Notes under the pieces: generated by a model | What the model saw: only the letters and a program-made list of their open reading frames with translations | Databases searched by the model: none | Told to the model about the DNA's origin: nothing | Source: TMP-7 sp038212445 | GTDB lineage: Bacteria; Acidobacteriota; Terriglobia; Bryobacterales; Bryobacteraceae | Length of the DNA: 64,000 nucleotides | NCBI GenBank assembly: GCA_038212445.1 | Contig: JBBQUM010000001.1 | Coordinates: 310,001-374,000 of the forward strand | Direction of reading: 5' to 3' | Program-made: the position numbers and the translations under genes | Part shown: positions 26,048 to 34,461 of the stretch, in pieces | Numbering within the stretch: position 1 is the stretch's first letter | Layout of the letters: each line of letters opens with the position of its first letter

Positions 26048-27313
26048 TTACTGTCCGGCGAGTGCACCGCTGATCGTCTTTCCGGCGACGCCGTCCAATT
26101 TCAAACCGAGCAATTGGGCGATGGTTGCAGCTACATCCACGTTGCGGACGTTATCGACATGCGCGCCACGCTTCACGCCCGCACCCCAGGCGACAAAGAT
26201 AGGCCGCATATCGGGATTCGTCGAGAGATAGCCGTGGTTTCCGGAACTGGCGCCCGCGGGAATATCTGCGACTACAGGAAGCGTCGCGCTATTCGAGAAT
26301 GCGTAGGTGTCCTTGGCCGCGAGAACGAGGTCAGCCATACGGCCCCCTGCCGGCGGATAACCATACTTGGCGAACTCGCCGGGCGTGATCACTTCGCTGA
26401 TTCCCTCAACATCTTTGAAAATCTCCGGCGACACTTTCCCGTACAACATTGCCGTGCCGCCTTCACTCACCACCACCACGCCCTCGATGCCTTTCTCCTT
26501 CAGCAGCGCGGCGGGACGGATGTGCTTCTTCGCGGTGTGGAAGCCGTGGTCCGAGACCACGATGAAGGTGGTCCTGTCGAGATAGCCGGCTGAGCGGACA
26601 GCTTCGATGAGTCGCTCCACTTGCCGGTCAGCAAGCGCCAGCGCGGCTGTGAAGCCGAGCGACCGCGAACCATACGTGTGACCGGAACTGTCGGTGGTGA
26701 GCAGGTGGAACAGCAGCAGGTTCGGCTTGTGGACTTTCAGAATGTGGACTGCCGCCTCCGTCCATACTTCGTCGCGATAGGTGATCGGCGCCTTCGAGAA
26801 CCCGTCGACGTCGGCTTGCGTGAGGATGCCGGCGGCCACCATCTCGCGCGGGATCACCGCGTCCGGCTGCGGCCGTTCTGCGAACGCCCAGGTGATCGTC
26901 TTGGGCTTCTCAATCGCCACCCAGTCCACTTCTGCGGTGGTCATGCCGCGAGCGTGAGCCAGATCGTAGACGGTCGGTGCGAGCACCAGTTCATCCTTCG
27001 GCGAGTCAGGATCAATCTTGATCGTGCCGTCCTTCCGCACCGGCAGGCCGTTGTATATGACGCCATGCCTGGTAGCGTCTACGCCGGTGACCATCGACGT
27101 GTGATTCGGCCAGGTGACTGTCGGGTTGATATTAGTCATCCCATCGGGTGCCCATGCACCTTCGCGGATGAGTTTGCGAAGGGTGGGCGCCGGGGTCCGG
27201 GGATCCTTCAGCGCATACGCGGGATAGCCGTCGAGACTGATCAGCACGACATGGCGATCCTGAGCGGCGGCGAATGCCGTCAAGACGAGGGACAGCAGTA
27301 AGGTGCGCATCAT
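26048..27313 (-). CDS. Exported alkaline-phosphatase-superfamily phosphodiesterase (NPP-like)
   Basis: Secreted metal-dependent phosphodiesterase or nucleotide pyrophosphatase of the NPP/AlkP superfamily, 421 residues with a signal peptide (MMRTLLLSLVLTAFAAAQ). The metal sites are visible: VLISLDGY near the N terminus, nucleophile Thr in NPTVTWPNHTSMVTG (about residue 67), TDSSGHTYG, VVSDHGFHT and SGNHGYLS near the end. The start overlaps the stop of the upstream BNR-protein gene by 4 nt (ATGA), so the two are translated from one mRNA. The natural substrate (nucleotides, phospholipids or other phosphodiesters) cannot be told. Confidence 0.9.
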   Translation of the reverse strand: MMRTLLLSLVLTAFAAAQDRHVVLISLDGYPAYALKDPRTPAPTLRKLIREGAWAPDGMTNINPTVTWPNHTSMVTGVDATRHGVIYNGLPVRKDGTIKIDPDSPKDELVLAPTVYDLAHARGMTTAEVDWVAIEKPKTITWAFAERPQPDAVIPREMVAAGILTQADVDGFSKAPITYRDEVWTEAAVHILKVHKPNLLLFHLLTTDSSGHTYGSRSLGFTAALALADRQVERLIEAVRSAGYLDRTTFIVVSDHGFHTAKKHIRPAALLKEKGIEGVVVVSEGGTAMLYGKVSPEIFKDVEGISEVITPGEFAKYGYPPAGGRMADLVLAAKDTYAFSNSATLPVVADIPAGASSGNHGYLSTNPDMRPIFVAWGAGVKRGAHVDNVRNVDVAATIAQLLGLKLDGVAGKTISGALAGQ

Positions 27314-30306
27314 TTTTTGAGTTCCTGCCAGCGGGCGAGCAGCGCGTTGTGGCTGCGTTCGAGTTCAGCTACCGCGGCCGCGGCCTGAGTGGTGGGAGTG
27401 GAGTCCGAACTTTCAATGAGTTCGAAAACTGAAGTCAGATCGCCGTTAAGGCCGCTCAGCGTCGCCTCACCGCCACCTCCTCGCGGACCGCGACGGCCGC
27501 CTCCACCGCCGCCCTCGAGCGCTGCCAGCTTCTGGTCCAGCTCCGCACCGGGCGACTTGGCTCTGGCGGCTTTCACTTCTTGCAGCGCGGTGAAATTCGT
27601 ATGGATCATGTTCGCGAGTTTCGACGCGAGAGTGAACTGCTGCTGCAATCCTTCGGCGGGCGTCGGCACCCGCGGGTCCATCTTCACTGTGAACGACTGT
27701 GTCACAGTCTGCCCGTTCGCCTTGAGCCTGACCGTGTACTCGCCAGGCATCACGAAGGCTCCGAGCGGATAGCGCGGCGTGTCGCCGAGAATCGCCGAGA
27801 TTGGAAAATCGCGCCGCAGCGACTCCGGTGGTGCGTAGCGCAAATCCCAAATAAAACGGTGCATGCCAGCCTTGCCCGACAACGGCGCAAACGGGCGCAC
27901 CCAATACAGCGGCACCGCTAACTCACGGTCGAGATCCTCCATCTTGTAGGGCGGCGCATCATTGCTAGCGTACTTGCGCACGAGCGCCCCGGCCGAGTCG
28001 AGGATTTCGAGCGTGATCGGCTCGGACGCATCCGGCCGCACCGTGTAATAGATGATGGCTCCGTCCGGCGGATTCTTCCCGGCCGGCTCTTCCGGTGGCA
28101 ACGGCGTGTCGGTGTTCTGATTGCGCCGCACGCGGTAAGTCACCCGCGGCTTGTACAGCACCACCTGCCCCTGCACGGTCTGGCGCAGCGGCGTCATGTC
28201 GTCGAGAATCCAGAACCCGCGGCCATGCGTGCCGACTACGAGGTCGGTGTCGTGAACCACCAGGTCGCGGATCGAGATCGACGGCATGTTCAACCGCAGC
28301 GAGACCCAGTTCTCGCCGTCGTCCTGCGAGTAATAGGCGGCGCGCTCCGACCCTGCAAACAGCAGTCCCTTGCGTACCGGATCTTCGCGGACCACGTTGA
28401 TGGGATCGTCCGGCAACCCTTTCACGATTTCCTTCCACGTCTTGCCGCCGTCATGCGTGCGGTAGATGTGCGGCTTCATGTCGTCGCAGCGAATCCGGTT
28501 CACGGCTGCGTAGGCAGTGTCGGTGTCGAAGTGGCTGGCATCCATGAGCGAGATCTTGCTCCACGGCGTGATCTCGGGCGGCGTGACGTTCGCCCAGTTC
28601 TTGCCGCCGTCGCGCGTGACATGGATCAGTCCGTCGTCGGTGCCGGCCCAGATCACATTCACGTCCTTATAGGAGGGCGCCACCGTGTAGATGACCCCGC
28701 GCCGAGTGGTCTGGCGCTTGGCTTCGTCGATGTAGATGCCGACGCTGGGCGGGACATCGTACTTCTCGCGCGAGAGGTCGGGCGAGATGATGTCCCAACT
28801 ATTGCCGCCGTTGGACGTCTTGAACAGCACGTTCGCGCCGAGGTAGAGAATGTGCGGGTCGACGGTGGAGAACAGCACGGGCGCGGTTCGCAGAAAGCGA
28901 TGGTTCGCGCCGCGTAATACTGTGGGTCCCACCTGCTGGACGTCGCCAGTCCGCATGTCAAAACGCGTCAGCTTTCCGCCGTAGATGAAATTGGGATTCA
29001 GGGGATCGGGCGCCACGTAGCCGTACTCTTCGACGCCGACGGTCCGCCAATCGCGGAAGGTGATGTGGCCGTTATCGCCGCGGCTCGCCACGCCCGCCGA
29101 CCCGCTCTCCTGCTGTCCGCCATACACCCAATAGGGAAAGCGATTGTCGGTGCTGACGTGGTAGAACTGCGCGGTCGGCTGGTTGTACCAACTGCTCCAG
29201 GTGTCGCCGCCGTTGAGCGTGATGGTGGCACCCTGGTCGGCGGCCAGCAGAATGATTCTCGGGTTATTGGGGTTGATCCAGACGGTGTGATAGTCGTCGC
29301 CGCCGGGTGCGCCCTTCCAGGCGTGGAACGTCTTGCCGCCGTCGGTTGACTTGTACGTTGATGTGTTCGCGCTATAGACGATGTCGGGATTTTTCGGATC
29401 CACTCGTACGCCGGCGAAATCCGATCCGCGGCCGCACACGCGCGCTTCGCCGTTGACTCGCTGCCAGCTATCGCCCGCATCGTCCGACCGGAACATGCCG
29501 CAGGTCCGCGCCTCCACCAACGCGTAAATCCGCTTCGGGTTACCCGGCGCGATGCCGATGCCGATGCGTCCCAACCCATCAGAGAATGCCGGCAGTCCTT
29601 TGCTCTGCGGCTTCCACGTCTTGCCGCCGTCCATCGACTTGAACAGTCCGCTGTTCGGTCCCGAGAACTGCGCGTTCTCCCACGGACCCTGCCGTGCCTG
29701 CCACAGCACCGCGTAAACGATGTTGGGATTCTTGGGATCGAACTCGACGTCGGTGGCCCCCGTGTTCTCGTCGGGACCCAGCACCTTCTTCCACGTGTCG
29801 CCGCCGTTCTCGGTGAGGTACACGCCGCGCTCGGGATTGGGACCGTAAGGGTGCCCCAGCACCGCCACAAAGACGCGCTGCGGATCACGCGGGTCCACGG
29901 TCATGGCGGAGATCTGCTGACCGTCGCGCAGACCGATCTGCCGCCACGTCTCGCCGCCGTCGTTGGACTTGTACATCCCGTCACCAACCGAGAGGTCGGG
30001 CCGCTGCAGTCCCTCGCCGCTGCCGACGTAGATGATGTTGGGGTCGGACGGCGCAATCGCGAGCGCGCCGATGGAGCCAGTGGGCTGATCGTCGAAAATC
30101 GGAGTCCAGACGCGCCCGGCGTCGGTAGTTTTCCAAACGCCGCCATTGTTCACGGCGACGATAAAGACGTTCGGCTGGTCGGCGATACCGGCCGCCGCCA
30201 CCGTCCGCCCGCCGCGAAACGGCCCGATCATACGCCAGCGCAGCGCGCCTTCACCCGCGCCGTAAGTCATGGAGAGGAATAGCAGGAAGGAGGTTGCGAG
30301 ACGCAT
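27310..30306 (-). CDS. Exported BNR/sortilin-type beta-propeller protein
   Basis: Large exported protein, about 998 residues, with a signal peptide MRLATSFLLFLSMTYGAG. It consists of many Asp-box/BNR repeats (SNDGGETW, TENGGDTW, SMDGGKTW, STDGGKTF, TRDGGKNW, THDGGKTW) that form sortilin/VPS10-like propellers, such as those in xyloglucanase-type glycosidases. A C-terminal region (about 740-990) has a beta-sandwich (GEYTVRLKANGQTVTQSF) and a helical tail with a Gly/Arg-rich stretch. The frame continues 26 codons upstream, but those residues are not part of the signal peptide. It leads an operon with the phosphodiesterase. Databases usually label such proteins glycosyl hydrolase; I see no certain catalytic residues, so a binding or scaffold role is as likely. 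Confidence 0.85.
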   Translation of the reverse strand: MRLATSFLLFLSMTYGAGEGALRWRMIGPFRGGRTVAAAGIADQPNVFIVAVNNGGVWKTTDAGRVWTPIFDDQPTGSIGALAIAPSDPNIIYVGSGEGLQRPDLSVGDGMYKSNDGGETWRQIGLRDGQQISAMTVDPRDPQRVFVAVLGHPYGPNPERGVYLTENGGDTWKKVLGPDENTGATDVEFDPKNPNIVYAVLWQARQGPWENAQFSGPNSGLFKSMDGGKTWKPQSKGLPAFSDGLGRIGIGIAPGNPKRIYALVEARTCGMFRSDDAGDSWQRVNGEARVCGRGSDFAGVRVDPKNPDIVYSANTSTYKSTDGGKTFHAWKGAPGGDDYHTVWINPNNPRIILLAADQGATITLNGGDTWSSWYNQPTAQFYHVSTDNRFPYWVYGGQQESGSAGVASRGDNGHITFRDWRTVGVEEYGYVAPDPLNPNFIYGGKLTRFDMRTGDVQQVGPTVLRGANHRFLRTAPVLFSTVDPHILYLGANVLFKTSNGGNSWDIISPDLSREKYDVPPSVGIYIDEAKRQTTRRGVIYTVAPSYKDVNVIWAGTDDGLIHVTRDGGKNWANVTPPEITPWSKISLMDASHFDTDTAYAAVNRIRCDDMKPHIYRTHDGGKTWKEIVKGLPDDPINVVREDPVRKGLLFAGSERAAYYSQDDGENWVSLRLNMPSISIRDLVVHDTDLVVGTHGRGFWILDDMTPLRQTVQGQVVLYKPRVTYRVRRNQNTDTPLPPEEPAGKNPPDGAIIYYTVRPDASEPITLEILDSAGALVRKYASNDAPPYKMEDLDRELAVPLYWVRPFAPLSGKAGMHRFIWDLRYAPPESLRRDFPISAILGDTPRYPLGAFVMPGEYTVRLKANGQTVTQSFTVKMDPRVPTPAEGLQQQFTLASKLANMIHTNFTALQEVKAARAKSPGAELDQKLAALEGGGGGGRRGPRGGGGEATLSGLNGDLTSVFELIESSDSTPTTQAAAAVAELERSHNALLARWQELKK

Positions 30307-30423
30307 TTTACAAATCGTACCACCGTGTGTCTGAAAGTCCTCTGAGGTGGATATTACACAAATATTACTGTCCCGCCAGACCATGGAGACTATGTTAAGG
30401 ATAAAAGGATCTGTTGTACTGTT

Positions 30424-32037
30424 ATGGCTAAACCTAGAGTCCTACTGTCTTCCGTGTTCGGTCCGTATGCGCAGAATGATGAGTTTGGCAGCCGCGCCAT
30501 CAATCCGATGGAGCTCTATCACAACCAGGTGACCCGCGAGCAGGGGCCCTTCTCGCTGCGTATGTTCCACCGGTCGTGGGGGATTCTCATGATTCAGGCG
30601 AACATCTCGGCGCCGTGCACCGTCCTCGACTTCCCGGTGCGTGAGGACTTCGAGCGTGAGCTCAAGGCGAACCACTACGACATCGTCGGCATCTCGTCGA
30701 TTATCGTGAATGTCGGCAAGGTTCGCGAAATGTGCCGTATCGTCCGAGAACTCTCGCCCCATTCCGAGATCATCATCGGCGGTCACGTGTGCGCCATCCC
30801 GGGTATCGAAAAAATGGTGGACGCTGATCATTTCGTCCGCGGCGAAGGCATCTCCTGGATGCGTCGCCATCTGCACGAAGACGAGAAAGCCCCCTTGAAG
30901 CATCCGCACATCCGCTCCGCATTCGGACGGCGCATTCTCGGAATTCCGATTCCTGAGAAAATGCCCACCGCAGCCACCATCATTCCGTCGGTCGGCTGTC
31001 CCATGGGATGCAACTTCTGCACCACGTCGTCATTCTTTGGAGGGAAGGGAAAGCACACCGACTTCTTCTCTAACGGCGACGATCTGTTCGACATCATGCT
31101 CGATGCCGAGAAGACCCTGAATACGCGCTCCTTCTTCGTCATGGACGAGAACTTCCTGCTGAACAAGAAACGCGCCATGCAATTGCTCGCTCGCATGAAG
31201 CAGGAAAACAAGGCGTGGGACTTCAATGTGTTCTCCTCCGCTAACGCCATCCTTAAATACACCATGCCCGAACTGGTTGAACTGGGCGTGTCGTGGATGT
31301 GGATGGGGCTCGAGTCGCCGAAGTCGAGCTACGCGAAACTGAACGGCGTCGACACCATCGCTATGACGCGCGAGCTGCGGCGCAACGGCATCCGGGTGCT
31401 CGGTTCAAGCATTATCGGCCTCGAGCACCACACTCCCGAGAACATCAAGGAAGAGATTGACTTCGCCTGCAGTCACGACACTGACTTCCACCAGTTCATG
31501 CTTTACACGCCGGTCCCCGGCACTCCTTTATATGAAGAGACGCGTCAGGCAGGAAAATTGGTGGACGTCGATCTCGCCGACATCCACGGGCAGTTCGAGT
31601 TCAACTTCCAGCATCCGGCGATCTCCAAGCAGCAGTCAAAGACGTTCCTGGATTATGCGTTCCGGCGCGACTTCGAACTGAACGGTCCCAGCCTGTACCG
31701 GATTTGCCGCACGACGCTCGAAGGGTGGAAGCGCCATAGGGAACACGCGGACGCTCGCATCCGGCGCCGCTTTGAGCAGGAAGCCAAGATGTTGAAGTAC
31801 TTCTACTCGAGCGCCCTTTGGGCCATGGAACGCAAGCTCGTCAAGACCAATGCCGCTGTCAGCCGCCGAATCACCGACCTGCGGACCGATTTCCACCGTG
31901 CCCTGGGCCCGCTGGCCGGCATGTCGTCGGAGATGTTGGGCCCATTCTTCCTGTGGGCCACGAAGCGCGAAGAAGCTCGCGTTGCGGCCGGTCATACCTA
32001 TGAGCCGCGGACGTTTATCGAACGCAGCAACTGGTAA
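30424..32037 (+). CDS. B12-binding-domain radical SAM protein
   Basis: Cytosolic radical S-adenosylmethionine enzyme of the cobalamin-binding class, 537 residues. The N-terminal part (about 1-150) has the Rossmann-like B12-binding fold (DIVGISSIIVNVGKV, EIIIGGHVCAIPG, FVRGEG). The radical SAM core has the iron-sulfur motif Cys192-x3-Cys196-x2-Cys199 (CPMGCNFC), followed by MDENFLLN and a GLESP motif on later strands of the barrel. A C-terminal helical tail (about 420-537) is specific to this subgroup. Such enzymes methylate or rearrange unactivated carbons, often in lipid, hopanoid or pigment synthesis. No pathway genes are adjacent. It starts 17 nt after a weak AAGGA. Confidence 0.87.
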   Translation: MAKPRVLLSSVFGPYAQNDEFGSRAINPMELYHNQVTREQGPFSLRMFHRSWGILMIQANISAPCTVLDFPVREDFERELKANHYDIVGISSIIVNVGKVREMCRIVRELSPHSEIIIGGHVCAIPGIEKMVDADHFVRGEGISWMRRHLHEDEKAPLKHPHIRSAFGRRILGIPIPEKMPTAATIIPSVGCPMGCNFCTTSSFFGGKGKHTDFFSNGDDLFDIMLDAEKTLNTRSFFVMDENFLLNKKRAMQLLARMKQENKAWDFNVFSSANAILKYTMPELVELGVSWMWMGLESPKSSYAKLNGVDTIAMTRELRRNGIRVLGSSIIGLEHHTPENIKEEIDFACSHDTDFHQFMLYTPVPGTPLYEETRQAGKLVDVDLADIHGQFEFNFQHPAISKQQSKTFLDYAFRRDFELNGPSLYRICRTTLEGWKRHREHADARIRRRFEQEAKMLKYFYSSALWAMERKLVKTNAAVSRRITDLRTDFHRALGPLAGMSSEMLGPFFLWATKREEARVAAGHTYEPRTFIERSNW

Positions 32038-32044
32038 AGTCGAG

Positions 32045-32079
32045 CGATAATTCCGACGCCAATTTCTCGGAAGTTATCG
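32045..32079 (+). terminator. Hairpin after the radical SAM gene
   Basis: CGATAATTCCGA and TCGGAAGTTATCG form a 12-bp stem with one bulge and a 10-nt loop, starting 8 nt after the radical SAM stop. Only TTCT follows, so termination would be imperfect; it may also protect the mRNA end. Confidence 0.45.
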
Positions 32080-32190
32080 TTCTGGGAGGTTGGGTTGGAT
32101 CGATGACCCTGTTCCCGATTGATTCATCCGATTCACTCTTGGACCGAGGAATGCGAGCGGTCCTCTGGCGCGCGATAATAGTGCGAGAGT

Positions 32191-32457
32191 ATGCAGGTCA
32201 CAATCGAGGTACCGGAGGATCTCGCGCCATTGCTCGGCGCCGGCGCCATTGGTTTGACCAGAGCCGCTTTGGAAGCCTTGGCTCTGGAAGGTGTCCGCTC
32301 CGGCAGGCTTACCGTAGGGCAGGCACGGAGGCTCCTTGGAATCCGGTCACGCTACGAGATGGACGGATTCCTGAAGGCTCATCACGTCTTGCTCAAGAGC
32401 ACTCCAGCAGATGTTGAGCACGATGCCGATGTCGCACTTTCGTTCCGAGCGAAATGA
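32191..32457 (+). CDS. UPF0175-family antitoxin-like protein
   Basis: Small 88-residue protein of the UPF0175 family, which contains ribbon-helix-helix or winged-helix-like antitoxins usually encoded just before a PIN-like (DUF3368) toxin. Family features seen are the N-terminal VTIEVPEDL strand, the helix ALEALALEGVRSGRLTVGQARRLLGI and the motif RYEMDGFLKAH. Its stop overlaps the start of the next frame (ATGA), the usual toxin-antitoxin layout. The toxin partner is cut short after 30 codons, so this is probably an orphan antitoxin left by a rearrangement. It may still bind DNA and repress its own promoter. Confidence 0.85.
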   Translation: MQVTIEVPEDLAPLLGAGAIGLTRAALEALALEGVRSGRLTVGQARRLLGIRSRYEMDGFLKAHHVLLKSTPADVEHDADVALSFRAK

Positions 32458-32546
32458 GGGTTGTCGTCGCTGACACTTCCCCCGTCAATTACCTAATCCG
32501 CCCCAATCTCAGACGTTTATCACCGCATTTGCATAATACCCCTTGA
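32454..32546 (+). pseudogene. Truncated PIN-like (DUF3368) toxin remnant
   Basis: The frame starting in the antitoxin stop encodes MRVVVADTSPVNYLI, a close match to the first strand of DUF3368/PIN toxins (V-x-DTSP-x-NYL), where the Asp is the first catalytic acid. After about 15 codons the match ends, and a TGA comes at codon 31. Full-length toxins have about 150-160 residues. No continuation is found in the other frames before rplA, so the rest has been deleted or moved. Confidence 0.75.
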
Positions 32547-32642
32547 CTTTGCTATCCTGACGGTTGCGCTCCAACGCAAGACTGTCCTAATGGGAGGCAT
32601 ACCCCAATATTCAGGGGTGGCCGTTTGGACCAGTGAGGATTC
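32528..32642 (+). promoter_or_regulatory. Candidate promoter and structured leader of rplA
   Basis: TGCTATCCT (32550-32558) is a possible extended -10; a similar TGCTAACCT occurs before rpoB. A -35 is unclear (TTGCAT at 32529). The leader that follows can fold: CTGTCC (32582-32587) pairs with GGACCAG (32627-32633) around an inner CCCC/GGGG hairpin (32602-32617). Ribosomal L1 represses its own operon by binding its mRNA leader in other bacteria, so this could be such a site; I cannot confirm the L1 motif. A GAGGA ribosome site precedes the ATG. Confidence 0.4.
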
Positions 32643-33350
32643 ATGGCAAGAAAACCAGGCAAGAAGTATACTGCTGCTTCAAAACAAGTTGAACTCAGGC
32701 CTTATTCATTAGAAGAGGCCATACCCCTCATTCAGAAAATCAAATTCACCAAGTTCAACGAGACCGTTGAAGTTCATATGCGTCTCGGCGTCGACCCCAA
32801 GCATGCTGACCAAATGGTTCGCGGCACGCTTGTGTTGCCGAACGGACTGGGCAAGGCAAAGAAGGTTCTCGTAATCGCTTCCGGCGACAAGGTTCGTGAG
32901 GCCGAAGCAGCCGGTGCGGACTTCTTCGGCAGCGAAGACATGGTGGCCAAAATTCAGTCGGAGAACTGGACTGACTACGACGCCGTGATCGCTACTCCGG
33001 ACATGATGCGATCGGTGGGCCGCCTCGGTAAGGTGCTGGGTCCGCGCGGACTCATGCCGAATCCCAAGACTGGTACCGTCACCAATGACGTGGCCAACGC
33101 CATTCGCGAAGTGAAAGCCGGTAAGGTCGAGTTTCGTGTCGACAAAACGGGCGTCATTCACGCTCCGGTAGGCAAGACCGGGTTCACCACTCCGAAACTG
33201 CTCGAGAACGCCAACGCGCTGATCCAGGCGGTGGTTCGTGCAAAGCCCTCCGCAGCAAAGGGCAAGTACGTCAAGACCGTGACGGTGTGCTCCACCATGG
33301 GGCCCGGCGTGGCCTTGGATGTCGCGGTTTATAACGCCAAGGTAATCTAG
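32643..33350 (+). CDS. rplA: 50S ribosomal protein L1
   Basis: Ribosomal protein L1, which binds 23S rRNA at the mobile stalk near the E site and often represses its own mRNA. The 235 residues match the family length, with KFNETVEVHMRLGVDPKHADQ, GPRGLMPNPKTGTV and the late signature ending in VALDV. It is the first gene of the rplA-rplJ-rplL-rpoB-rpoC group. Unusually, rplK, nusG and secE, which normally precede it, are absent; an antitoxin and a toxin remnant lie upstream instead. It starts at a clear GAGGA site and lies 23 nt before rplJ. Confidence 0.98.
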   Translation: MARKPGKKYTAASKQVELRPYSLEEAIPLIQKIKFTKFNETVEVHMRLGVDPKHADQMVRGTLVLPNGLGKAKKVLVIASGDKVREAEAAGADFFGSEDMVAKIQSENWTDYDAVIATPDMMRSVGRLGKVLGPRGLMPNPKTGTVTNDVANAIREVKAGKVEFRVDKTGVIHAPVGKTGFTTPKLLENANALIQAVVRAKPSAAKGKYVKTVTVCSTMGPGVALDVAVYNAKVI

Positions 33351-33373
33351 CTCGACGGCGAGGAGAATCAAAA

Positions 33374-33901
33374 ATGAAAAAGAAAGCTGAGAAGAAGAAG
33401 GACCTCGAAGCCCTGCGCAAGCAGCTTGAGCAGGCCAAGAACGTCTTTCTGACCGGCTATGAAAAGCTCACCGTTCAGCAGGACTTCGAATTGCGCAAGA
33501 CGATTCGCGGCGCTGGCGGCGGTTACAAGGTCATTAAGAACAACATCGCCGAGAAGGCCGCCGAGGGCACTGGCGCAGCCGACCTGGTGAAAAATCTCGC
33601 AGGCATGACGTCGATGGCTTACACCTCCGGCGATCCTGTGGCCCTGGCAAAGGCGCTCACCGCCTATGCGAAGGCAAATCCGAGTTTCACGTTCAAGGCT
33701 GGCATGGTGGAAGGCCGCGTTATCGACATGCAGTCGATCACAGACCTGGCAAACATGCCGTCCAAGGAACAAATCTACGCGAAGCTGCTGTGGCTGATCA
33801 ATGCTCCGGCGCAGCGTTTGGTGACGGCGATGAACGGCGTAGGCCGCAATCTTGCGGTGGTCGTCGATCAGGGCGTCAAAGAGAACAAGTTCGGGGCCTG
33901 A
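33374..33901 (+). CDS. rplJ: 50S ribosomal protein L10
   Basis: Ribosomal protein L10, the base of the L7/L12 stalk that recruits translation factors. The 175-residue product has a lysine-rich start (MKKKAEKKKDLEALRKQLEQ), the rRNA-binding domain (FLTGYEKLTVQQDFELRK, YKVIKNNIAEKA) and a C-terminal helix that carries L7/L12 dimers. The gap to rplA is only 23 nt, so the usual L10 leader that senses the L10-L12 complex is missing from its normal place. The strong ribosome site is GAGGAG. A short heptamer repeat lies in the gap before rplL. Confidence 0.98.
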   Translation: MKKKAEKKKDLEALRKQLEQAKNVFLTGYEKLTVQQDFELRKTIRGAGGGYKVIKNNIAEKAAEGTGAADLVKNLAGMTSMAYTSGDPVALAKALTAYAKANPSFTFKAGMVEGRVIDMQSITDLANMPSKEQIYAKLLWLINAPAQRLVTAMNGVGRNLAVVVDQGVKENKFGA

Positions 33902-33910
33902 CGGCCCTGC

Positions 33911-33945
33911 TAGTGGCTAGTGACTAGTGACTAGTGGCTGGTCAG
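33911..33945. repeat. Tandem heptamer repeat between rplJ and rplL
   Basis: Four head-to-tail copies of TAGTGRC (TAGTGGC, TAGTGAC, TAGTGAC, TAGTGGC) plus a degenerate fifth (TGGTCAG) start 10 nt after the rplJ stop. The unit is a one-base variant of the AGTGRCG heptamers after rplL and after rpoB. The copies do not pair well with one another. Confidence 0.9.
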
Positions 33946-33982
33946 GTTAATCCAATAAGACTTTAGGACAAGGAAAAGAAAC

Positions 33983-34360
33983 ATGGCGGATATCAACGCG
34001 ATTGCGGAACAAATTCAGGGCCTGACGCTCCTTGAGGCGTCACAGCTCGTAAAGATGCTCGAAGAGAAGCTGGGCGTATCGGCTGCGGCGGCGTCTGTAG
34101 CCGCGGCACCGGCAGCCGGCGCAGCGGCAGCTGCTCCCGCGGAAGAGAAGACCGAATTCACGGTCGTCCTCACCGCGGCCGGCGCCAACAAGATCAACGT
34201 CATCAAAGCGGTTCGCGAAGTCACCAGCCTCGGCTTGAAAGAAGCCAAGGACCTGGTAGACGGCGCTCCCAAGACCGTCAAAGAAGGCGTAAACAAGGAC
34301 GAGGCAGAGGCGATCAAGAAGAAGTTCGTCGATGCCGGCGCTTCGGTAGAAGTAAAGTAA
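33983..34360 (+). CDS. rplL: 50S ribosomal protein L7/L12
   Basis: Ribosomal stalk protein L7/L12, 125 residues. The N-terminal dimerisation domain (1-35, LTLLEASQLVKMLEEKLGV), the Ala/Pro hinge (36-55) and the C-terminal factor-binding domain (EFTVVLTAAGANKINVIKAV; the lysine-rich KEAKDLVDGAPKTVKEGV loop) are complete. It follows rplJ after an 81-bp gap holding heptamer repeats and has an AGGA site. A long inverted repeat follows its stop, and rpoB begins 515 bp later, so the ribosomal and polymerase parts may be expressed at different levels. Confidence 0.98.
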   Translation: MADINAIAEQIQGLTLLEASQLVKMLEEKLGVSAAAASVAAAPAAGAAAAAPAEEKTEFTVVLTAAGANKINVIKAVREVTSLGLKEAKDLVDGAPKTVKEGVNKDEAEAIKKKFVDAGASVEVK

Positions 34361-34367
34361 ATTCAGC

Positions 34368-34450
34368 AGTGGCGAGTGGCGAGTGTTTAGTGGCGAGTTA
34401 GCGCGCGGCGCTTGTTTTCTCTCGCCACTTACCACTCGACACTCGCCACC
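34368..34450. repeat. Long heptamer-built hairpin between rplL and rpoB
   Basis: A left arm of heptamers (AGTGGCG twice, AGTGTTT, AGTGGCG; 34368-34397) is followed by a 23-nt loop and a right arm (34421-34450) that is nearly its reverse complement over 30 bp. The loop itself holds a small hairpin AGCGC-GCG-GCGCT followed by TGTTTTCT. In RNA this would be very stable and could attenuate transcription into rpoB or be an RNase cleavage site; in DNA it could extrude as a cruciform. Confidence 0.9.
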
Positions 34451-34461
34451 AGTTCTGGCAT

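Noticed and set aside
33911..34450. CRISPR-like array
   Set aside because: The repeated unit is only 7 bp and is contiguous, with no spacers of constant length and no cas genes nearby.
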